From Clostridiales bacterium (lineage in GTDB: Bacteria; Bacillota; Clostridia; WRLR01): a DNA stretch of 6,698 nt. Positions within the stretch are counted from its first letter, which is position 1; every line of letters starts with the position of its first letter. The notes under the pieces were generated by a model that saw only the letters and a list, made by a program, of their open reading frames with translations, had not been told where the DNA came from and did not search any database. Positions 1-4,932 of this stretch are shown one piece after another. Both the position numbers and the translations under genes were made by a program. The stretch is from assembly GCA_031287655.1 (NCBI GenBank), contig JAITSR010000103.1:1-6698 (forward strand), written 5' to 3'.

Positions 1-6
1 TATACT
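1..6 (+). promoter_or_regulatory. Possible -10 box of a promoter for the amidase gene
   Basis: TATACT at the very first bases matches the sigmaA -10 consensus in 5 of 6 positions. It would place the transcript start near base 13, just ahead of the ribosome binding site at 16-22. The -35 element would lie outside the window, so this cannot be confirmed. Confidence 0.25.
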
Positions 7-30
7 AATGAGAAAAGAAGGGCGAGTTTC

Positions 31-2190
31 GTGCGAAGGATACGAATGTTTTGTTTAAGGCTCTTTTCCGTCCTGCTGACGGCCGCGTGCTTGCTGACGG
101 TCGCGTGGGCAGGCGGCGGCGAGGCCTACGCGGCGGCGGCGGATTCGGGCGCACAGCGGATTAAGAGCGTGCGGCACGCGGCGGTGGGCGGCGTGCAGAC
201 GATCACGATCAATGCGGAGCAGTACGGAAATGTCAAAACAGAGACGCTGACCGGACCGGACCGTTTTGTGATCGACATCGGCGGCGTCACGGCCCCCGGA
301 CGCCAGCAGACGCTGTCCGTGAACATCGGAAATGTACTCGCGGTACGGTATGTGCAATATGATACGACGACCGTCCGTGTGGTGGTCGACCTTTCGGCTC
401 CCGTCCTTTTTGAATTGAAGGCGGGCAAGGGCTTTATAAAGTTTGAGGCTAAGACCGGGGTAAAGGACAGCGGTCCCGTGATTTCGCTGCCCGTCTATGA
501 GACCGCGGGGGCGGCGGCCGGAGCGCCCGAGAGTACCGCTACGGATTCGGCGCCGACGGGCGCGCCCGCCGGGTCGGCGGCCCTGACGCCTACTGCGACG
601 TCAACTGCGCCGCCCACTGCGCCGCCCGTGGCAACACCCGCGACAGCGCCCGCGTCGCCCGCAACGGAAACGCCGCAGGCGACGCTCACCCCGACGCGCG
701 TCCCGCGGTATCCCGCCGTCGAAACGACCAAGGCCGATCAAACCCCGGACGCGGAGCAGACGCCGCGCCCCGTGCGCACGCCGCGTCCCGAGCGTTCCCC
801 GCGCAAGCCGACGTCGTCCGCTTCTCCTTCCCCGCAGCGCCGCGCGTCCCCAAGGCGGTCGCCGACCCCCGCCGCGACGGCTTCCTCCGAGCCCGGACTG
901 TCGATTCCGCCGCCCATTGTGACAAAAGACGAGTACCTGTTTACGGTAGCGACCGGTTTTTATGTGCGGTTTTCCACAAAAGGCGGCGAAAACACCGTGA
1001 CGATCGACGCGTCCGCGCTCGGCAAGGCGAAGATTACGGTCGCCGAACAAGACGGGCCCGCGCAGATCGTCGCGGACGTCCAAGCCGTACTGCCGGGGTT
1101 GATTTCCGGCGCGCGGACATTCACGGTCAATGCCGACGTGCTAAAGAGCGTCCGGATCACTCAGCCGGAGCGGAATATCGTGCATCTGACGTTTGCGCTG
1201 AACGGGCAAACGGACTGCGACATCACGCAGCCGCAGGAGGGGAAGGCGGTGATCCGGCTCACGAACCGTTTCCTAAAAAACGTCGTTTACCACAAAGACG
1301 GGGAGCGCGCGTTTTTGACACTGTATCAGACCGCGCTGACTGCGGGCGGGGAAGAGCTGGAGGAATTTTATCTGGCGTCGTATCAGAACGGCGGGAAGTC
1401 CTGCGAACTCTCGTTTGACAGCAGCCTCGACGCGTTGGCGGCGGGCAGGGCGGCGGTGGACGACGACTTGCTTCGCTCTGTCGAGGTCGTTCGGGAGGGG
1501 GGCAAAACGCGTCTTGTGATCGCCGCGAAGGCCGCGATCCGCTGCAGCGTGTTCACAAAGAACATTCCAAGCGCGAACCTGTTGGAGACGACGGTTTCGA
1601 TTCTGCGCCCGGCGGCGGCCGGTGAGTCTGTCGTTGTAATCGACGCAGGCCACGGGGGACACGACTCGGGCGCGGTCGGACTCTCCGGCAAATATGAAAA
1701 GGATTTTTGTCTGGACATCGCGATCAAGCTGCGGGATACGCTGCGGCAGGAGCCCGGCGTACGCGTGTTTTTGACGAGGGATGACGACTATTTTGTCGAC
1801 CTCTATGAGCGGGCGCGCATTGCAAACGACCTGAACGCGACGCTCTTTGTGAGCATCCACGCGAACGCGACCGACGACAACCCGGAAGCCCGCGGCACAG
1901 AGACGCTGTACAACCCCAGCGCGGCGGGCGGCGCTTTTACCTCAAAGCAGTTTGCGGAGCTCGCGCAAAAAAATCTGATCGCAAAGCTAAAAACGTTCGA
2001 CAGGAGCGTGAAAGAACGGCCGAACCTCGTCGTGCTGCGCAAGACGCGCATGCCCGCGATCTTGGTGGAGACGGCGTTTGTGACGAATGAAGCAGACCTT
2101 GCGAACCTCAGCCGCTCGCCTTTCCGAAGAAACGCCGCGGCCGCCGTCGCGGCTTCCATCGGGCAGGCGCTCGATCTGTTGGCGCATTGA
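31..2190 (+). CDS. Exported N-acetylmuramoyl-L-alanine amidase with AMIN-like domains (Amidase_3 family)
   Basis: This is a 719-residue wall hydrolase that cuts the bond between MurNAc and L-Ala of the stem peptide, acting outside the membrane. Residues 1-34 form a Sec signal peptide (Arg-rich n-region, hydrophobic core, likely cleavage after AYA). Residues about 43-141 form an AMIN domain, a targeting module for wall or septum. Residues about 155-295 are a Pro/Thr/Ala/Ser linker whose second half is rich in Arg. Two further AMIN-like beta-rich stretches follow (about 300-410 and 417-528). Residues 533-716 are the zinc amidase: VVVIDAGHGGHDSG supplies ligand H541, E556 is the second ligand, SIHAN gives H610, and VETAFVTNEAD gives catalytic E680. 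All key residues are present, so it should be active. The GTG start at 31 has AAGG at 18-21. An in-frame ATG at 46 with GAAGGA at 35-40 is a real alternative. The gene is probably co-transcribed with rdgB. The length is well above that of minimal amidases because of the targeting region. Confidence 0.93.
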   Translation: MRRIRMFCLRLFSVLLTAACLLTVAWAGGGEAYAAAADSGAQRIKSVRHAAVGGVQTITINAEQYGNVKTETLTGPDRFVIDIGGVTAPGRQQTLSVNIGNVLAVRYVQYDTTTVRVVVDLSAPVLFELKAGKGFIKFEAKTGVKDSGPVISLPVYETAGAAAGAPESTATDSAPTGAPAGSAALTPTATSTAPPTAPPVATPATAPASPATETPQATLTPTRVPRYPAVETTKADQTPDAEQTPRPVRTPRPERSPRKPTSSASPSPQRRASPRRSPTPAATASSEPGLSIPPPIVTKDEYLFTVATGFYVRFSTKGGENTVTIDASALGKAKITVAEQDGPAQIVADVQAVLPGLISGARTFTVNADVLKSVRITQPERNIVHLTFALNGQTDCDITQPQEGKAVIRLTNRFLKNVVYHKDGERAFLTLYQTALTAGGEELEEFYLASYQNGGKSCELSFDSSLDALAAGRAAVDDDLLRSVEVVREGGKTRLVIAAKAAIRCSVFTKNIPSANLLETTVSILRPAAAGESVVVIDAGHGGHDSGAVGLSGKYEKDFCLDIAIKLRDTLRQEPGVRVFLTRDDDYFVDLYERARIANDLNATLFVSIHANATDDNPEARGTETLYNPSAAGGAFTSKQFAELAQKNLIAKLKTFDRSVKERPNLVVLRKTRMPAILVETAFVTNEADLANLSRSPFRRNAAAAVAASIGQALDLLAH
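35..48 (+). promoter_or_regulatory. Second start module of the amidase gene (GAAGGA plus ATG)
   Basis: GAAGGA (35-40) sits 5 bases before an in-frame ATG at 46-48, which is Met6 of the GTG-started protein. It is as good a translation start as the GTG at 31 with its AAGG at 18-21. Either start leaves a functional signal peptide. The ATG version lacks the MRRIR n-region but keeps Arg10. Confidence 0.4.
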
Positions 2191-2241
2191 GCGGCGCAAA
2201 GCCGCCCCGTCCGGCTAAAAAACCAAAACGAAAGGGGAGCA

Positions 2242-2982
2242 ATGCGAGTGGCGGATAGCGCAATTGAACTTGTGATCGCCTCGAACAACAAGGATAAAGT
2301 GCGGGAGATCGCCGCCGCGCTCAACGGCGGCTTCCGCGTTCTCAGTTTGGCGGACGTAGGGCTCGGCGGCTTTTCGATCGAGGAAACCGGCGCGACCTTT
2401 GAGGAAAACGCGCTCATCAAGGCGCGGACCGTGCGGCAAACGCTGACGCGGCCCGCGCCCGGCGGCGCCCGGCCTCCGGCGTCCGCAGGCGGCGAGAGGG
2501 CGGTCAATGACCGGCTTTCCGGCGACGTCCTCGCACACACAGGCGCGATCGTCGCCGCGGACGACTCCGGGCTCTGTGTCGACGCCTTGGGCGGCGCGCC
2601 GGGCGTGTATTCCGCGCGCTACGCGGGGGAAGCCGCGACGGACGCGGACAGGATCGCAAAGCTGCTCGGCGCGCTTTCGGAAACACCGGATAAAAAGGGG
2701 CGCGCCGCGCGCTTTTGCTGCGTGATCGCAATCATTTTTCCGGACGGAACGGAACGTCTTGTGCAGGGCGTATGCGAGGGTGAGATCGCGCGCGCGCCGT
2801 CCGGATCAAACGGCTTTGGCTACGACCCGGTATTTGTCCTTCCGGACCCAGGCCGCACAATGGCGGAACTGACGCGGGAGGAAAAAAACCGTGTGAGCCA
2901 CCGCGGGAAAGCCGTCCGAAGCATGGCCGCCGAGATCAGAAACTATACTTATGACCATTCCCCCCATGACGTTCAAACTTAA
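2242..2982 (+). CDS. rdgB: XTP/dITP pyrophosphatase, RdgB/HAM1 family
   Basis: This cytosolic house-cleaning enzyme hydrolyses XTP, ITP and dITP to the monophosphate and pyrophosphate, keeping deaminated purines out of nucleic acids. Family motifs run in order: the SxNxxK nucleotide motif S14-N16-K19, ETGATFEENALIKA (residues 48-61), ADDSGL with the acidic pair D107/D108, GAPGVYSARYAG, SNGFGYDP (189-196), and SHR (219-221) near the C-terminus. All are intact, so activity is expected. At 246 residues it is longer than the usual roughly 200, mainly because about 32 extra residues (about 70-101) separate ALIKA from ADDSGL. The start is ambiguous. ATG 2242 has AAAGG at 2231-2235 (spacing 6). An in-frame GTG at 2248 has GGAG at 2236-2239 (spacing 8) and gives a protein starting MADSAIELVIASNN, closer to typical family N-termini. 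It follows the amidase by 51 bases with no convincing terminator between, so an operon is likely. Confidence 0.94.
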   Translation: MRVADSAIELVIASNNKDKVREIAAALNGGFRVLSLADVGLGGFSIEETGATFEENALIKARTVRQTLTRPAPGGARPPASAGGERAVNDRLSGDVLAHTGAIVAADDSGLCVDALGGAPGVYSARYAGEAATDADRIAKLLGALSETPDKKGRAARFCCVIAIIFPDGTERLVQGVCEGEIARAPSGSNGFGYDPVFVLPDPGRTMAELTREEKNRVSHRGKAVRSMAAEIRNYTYDHSPHDVQT

Positions 2983-4289
2983 CCAAACAGGCTCAGCAGG
3001 ATGCCCGCCGCGACCGCGGAACCGATTACGCCGGCCACGTTCGGCCCCATCGCGTGCATGAGCAAGTAGTTTGTCGGGTCGGCTTCCTGCCCGACCCGCT
3101 GCGAGACGCGCGCGGCCATCGGCACCGCGGACACGCCCGCCGAGCCGATCAGGGGGTTCACCTTCTCCTTCACAAAAACGTTCATCAGCTTTGCGAACAG
3201 CAGGCCGCCGACCGTGCCAAACGAGAACGCGATCAGCCCGAGCGCGATGATGCCGAGCGTCTTAGGCGTCAGAAAGACGGCGGCCTTCGCGGTTGCGCCG
3301 ACGGAGACGCCGAGGAAGATTGTCACGATATTGATCAATTCATTCTGCGCGGTCTTGTTGATCCGGTCGACGACACCGCTCTCTTTGAACAGGTTGCCGA
3401 GCATCAACATGCCGATCAGCGGCGCGGCGCTGGGCAGAAGCAACGAAACGAGCAGCGTCACGAGGATCGGGAACAGCACCTTTTCCGCCTTTGAAACGGG
3501 GCGGAGCTGCTTCATCACGATTTTGCGCTCGCTTTCCGACGTGAGCAGCTTCATGATCGGCGGCTGAATGATCGGGACGAGCGCCATGTAGGAGTAGGCC
3601 GCGATCGCGATCGAGCCGAGCAGATGCGGGGCGAGCTTGGAGGTCAGATAGATCGCCGTCGGGCCGTCCGCGCCGCCGATGATGCCGATGGACGCGGCCT
3701 CCTGCGGCGTGTAGAGTCCGAGCGCCATCGCGCCCGTATACGCAAGGAAGATGCCGAGCTGAGCCGCCGCGCCGAGCAAAAGGCTCTTGGGGTTCGCGAT
3801 CAGCGGCCCGAAATCCGTCATCGCGCCGATGCCGAGAAAGATCAGCGGCGGGAAGATACCGAACTGGATGCCCTTATACATGTAGGAAATCAGCCCGGTG
3901 CTGTCGTTGTACAGCGAGGTCAGGGCCTTTTGCAGCGAGGGGAGCTCGAGTGTCAGCAGGTATTGCAGCGTCTCGGGCAGGTCCCCGTGCTCCTGCAGGG
4001 CGGCGAGGATCGCGTTCCTGTCCGTCATCTTGATAATTTCCTGTAAATTCGGGAGTTCCTCGACAAAGTGCATCGCGTCCTTTGGGAGCACGCCGAGCCC
4101 GGAGAGCGGAATGTTTGCGAGGAACATGCCAAACGCGATCGGGAGCAGGAGCAGCGGCTCGTATTCACGCACGATCGCGAGATACAGCATGACGCTCGCG
4201 ATGCAGAGCATGATGACCGTTTTGTAGTCCAGTGACGCAAAGCCGGAATCCGCAAGCAGTCCCTGAATCGATGTGATAAATCCAGACAT
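2979..4289 (-). CDS. Na+-translocating decarboxylase beta subunit (OadB/GcdB/MmdB family)
   Basis: This polytopic membrane protein is the channel subunit of a biotin-dependent decarboxylase. It decarboxylates carboxybiotin and pumps Na+ outward. Hydrophobic segments run through most of the protein. Family signatures include EPLLLLPIAFG, FPPLIFLGIGAMTDFGPL, GIIGGADGPTAIYLTSKLAP, AAYSYMALVPIIQPPIMK, NPLIGSAGVSAVPMAARVS and LLMHAMGPNVAGVIGSA. The conserved Na+/carboxybiotin Asp (D203 in Klebsiella OadB) is D208 here, and the conserved Asn and Ser of the last helix are N417 and S424. The start is set at ATG 4289 (436 aa). An upstream in-frame ATG at 4313 lies only about 5 bases after the expected transcript start and has no ribosome binding site. 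Which acyl-CoA or oxo-acid complex it serves cannot be told, since no alpha, gamma or biotin subunit is nearby. It is flanked by a divergent and a convergent gene, so it is transcribed alone. Confidence 0.95.
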   Translation of the reverse strand: MSGFITSIQGLLADSGFASLDYKTVIMLCIASVMLYLAIVREYEPLLLLPIAFGMFLANIPLSGLGVLPKDAMHFVEELPNLQEIIKMTDRNAILAALQEHGDLPETLQYLLTLELPSLQKALTSLYNDSTGLISYMYKGIQFGIFPPLIFLGIGAMTDFGPLIANPKSLLLGAAAQLGIFLAYTGAMALGLYTPQEAASIGIIGGADGPTAIYLTSKLAPHLLGSIAIAAYSYMALVPIIQPPIMKLLTSESERKIVMKQLRPVSKAEKVLFPILVTLLVSLLLPSAAPLIGMLMLGNLFKESGVVDRINKTAQNELINIVTIFLGVSVGATAKAAVFLTPKTLGIIALGLIAFSFGTVGGLLFAKLMNVFVKEKVNPLIGSAGVSAVPMAARVSQRVGQEADPTNYLLMHAMGPNVAGVIGSAVAAGILLSLFG

Positions 4290-4324
4290 AGGGTTTTCCG
4301 TGTATCCTTTCATTTTTTCTATAG

Positions 4325-4353
4325 ATTATATCGTTGTTTTCAGAAAATGTATA
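4325..4353 (-). promoter_or_regulatory. SigmaA-type promoter of the decarboxylase beta-subunit gene
   Basis: Read on the - strand, TATACA (4353-4348, 4 of 6 to the -35 consensus) is followed after exactly 17 bases by a perfect TATAAT (4330-4325). Transcription should start near 4318. This leaves a leader of about 29 bases before the ATG at 4289 and argues against the upstream ATG at 4313. Confidence 0.7.
4335..4349. promoter_or_regulatory. CodY-box-like palindrome within the beta-subunit promoter
   Basis: TGTTTTCAGAAAATG matches 12 of 15 positions of the CodY consensus AATTTTCWGAAAATT. The core TTTTC-A-GAAAA is a perfect inverted repeat, and all three mismatches are at the outer ends. It lies between the -35 and -10 boxes, where a bound repressor would block RNA polymerase. 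The presence of CodY in this organism is not known from the window, and the region is locally AT-rich, so chance is possible. Confidence 0.35.
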
Positions 4354-4374
4354 GAGCGCGGAATGAAAAAAAGA

Positions 4375-4403
4375 TTGTGTACGCCGCCCGGCGGTGGTAC
4401 AAT
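4375..4403 (+). promoter_or_regulatory. SigmaA-type promoter of the aroQ-dacA operon
   Basis: TTGTGT (4375-4380), a 17-base spacer, and TACAAT (4398-4403) preceded by TGG form a -35 box with an extended -10 (TGnTACAAT). The transcript would start near 4410, giving a leader of about 40 bases before aroQ. A perfect 5-1-5 inverted repeat, CCGCC-C-GGCGG (4384-4394), fills the spacer. Confidence 0.65.
4384..4394. promoter_or_regulatory. Inverted repeat in the aroQ promoter spacer, possible operator
   Basis: CCGCC-C-GGCGG is a perfect 5-1-5 palindrome between the -35 and -10 boxes. With one mismatch the arms extend to 7 bases (4382-4396). The position would suit a repressor or MerR-type regulator, but short GC palindromes are common in DNA of this composition and no regulator can be named. 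Confidence 0.2.
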
Positions 4404-4411
4404 GACAGGGA

Positions 4412-4425
4412 CGCCGGAAGCGGCG
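4412..4425 (+). promoter_or_regulatory. 5'-terminal hairpin in the aroQ leader
   Basis: CGCCG (4412-4416), loop GAAG, CGGCG (4421-4425) forms a perfect 5-bp GC stem at most a couple of bases from the predicted transcript start (about 4410). Such 5'-end stems are known to slow RNA decay. There is no T-tract, so it is not a terminator. Confidence 0.35.
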
Positions 4426-4449
4426 CGACATGTTACGGGGGGCATAAGT

Positions 4450-4932
4450 ATGACAATTCTCGTGATCAACGGCCCCAATCTGAATCTTTTGGGCAGCCGT
4501 GAGCCGACGGTATACGGAAACGAAAACTATGCGGCGCTCTGCGCGCGGATCGAGGGATACGCGCGTTCAAAGGGCGTCGCGGCGGAACTGTTTCAGAGCA
4601 ATAGCGAGGGCGCGATCATCGACCGGATTCACGCGGCGCGCCCAGTTGACGCGCCGGGCAGTGGCGGGGCGGCGGACGCGCTTGTGATCAACGCCGGGGC
4701 GTATACGCATTACAGCCGCGCGATCTACGACGCAATCCGCGCGGTCGGGCTGCCGACGATCGAGGTCCACATTTCCAATATTTATCAGCGGGAGGAATGG
4801 CGGCACAACTCCGTGATCGCCCCGGCGTGTGTTGGGCAGATCGCGGGGCTCGGCTTCGCGGGCTATCTGTACGCGGTCGACTATCTTGTCGGCGCCGCGT
4901 CCGCGGAGTCCGGGGAGGGGGTGGGCGCATGA
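4450..4932 (+). CDS. aroQ: 3-Dehydroquinate dehydratase, type II
   Basis: This 160-residue protein dehydrates 3-dehydroquinate to 3-dehydroshikimate, the third step of the shikimate route to aromatic amino acids. Type II enzymes act as a cytosolic dodecamer. The signature LVINGPNLNLLGSREPTVYG opens the protein, with catalytic-loop R17 and Y22. INAGAYTHYS supplies N81 and H87, EVHISN supplies E105 and H107, and the substrate arginines are R114 and R118. All match the known active site. It is slightly longer than the usual 140-150 residues because of a small Gly/Ala insertion before the INAGAYTH strand (about residues 69-76) and a short Gly/Ala/Glu tail. The start at 4450 has GGGGGG at 4437-4442. 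The in-frame ATG at 4402 overlaps the predicted -10 box, so it cannot be used from that promoter. Its stop overlaps the dacA start (ATGA), implying translational coupling. Confidence 0.96.
   Translation: MTILVINGPNLNLLGSREPTVYGNENYAALCARIEGYARSKGVAAELFQSNSEGAIIDRIHAARPVDAPGSGGAADALVINAGAYTHYSRAIYDAIRAVGLPTIEVHISNIYQREEWRHNSVIAPACVGQIAGLGFAGYLYAVDYLVGAASAESGEGVGA

Noticed and set aside
8..58. Sixteen-codon reading frame starting at the ATG at base 8
   Set aside because: It overlaps the amidase start region, has no ribosome site and no recognisable leader-peptide feature such as a run of regulatory codons.
79..90. Lipobox-like LTAAC in the amidase signal peptide (Cys20)
   Set aside because: Position -3 is Thr instead of Leu/Val/Ile, the hydrophobic core continues past the Cys, and an AYA signal peptidase I site follows. 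A lipoprotein is unlikely.
601..1083. A 160-codon - strand frame opposite the amidase linker
   Set aside because: The translation is a run of Arg/Gly caused by reading the Pro/Ala codons of the linker in reverse. No domain is visible.
2191..2205. Small hairpin GCGGC-GCAAA-GCCGC after the amidase stop, as a terminator
   Set aside because: The stem is only 5 bp and is not followed by a T-tract. rdgB follows closely on the same strand.
1803..2540. A 245-codon open frame on the - strand across the end of the amidase gene and the start of rdgB
   Set aside because: It covers a gene boundary and has a low-complexity Ser/Ala/Arg composition. It recognisably mirrors the + strand codons and shows no family motif. 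Long antisense frames are expected in GC-rich DNA.
3008..3019. Inverted repeat CCGCG-AC-CGCGG just past the rdgB stop, as a terminator
   Set aside because: It has no T-tract on either strand and lies in the coding sequence of the beta subunit, where GC palindromes are frequent.
3624..4046. A 140-codon + strand frame opposite the decarboxylase beta subunit
   Set aside because: It is Arg/Glu-rich and polar, the mirror of hydrophobic membrane codons. The - strand gene is certain from its family motifs.
3860..4080. Long hydrophilic loop in the beta subunit between ANIPLSG and GIFPPL, as a novel insertion
   Set aside because: As I recall the Klebsiella OadB sequence, it has a loop of similar length at this place, and the conserved Asp then falls at nearly the same residue number. 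It is a family variant, not a new insertion.
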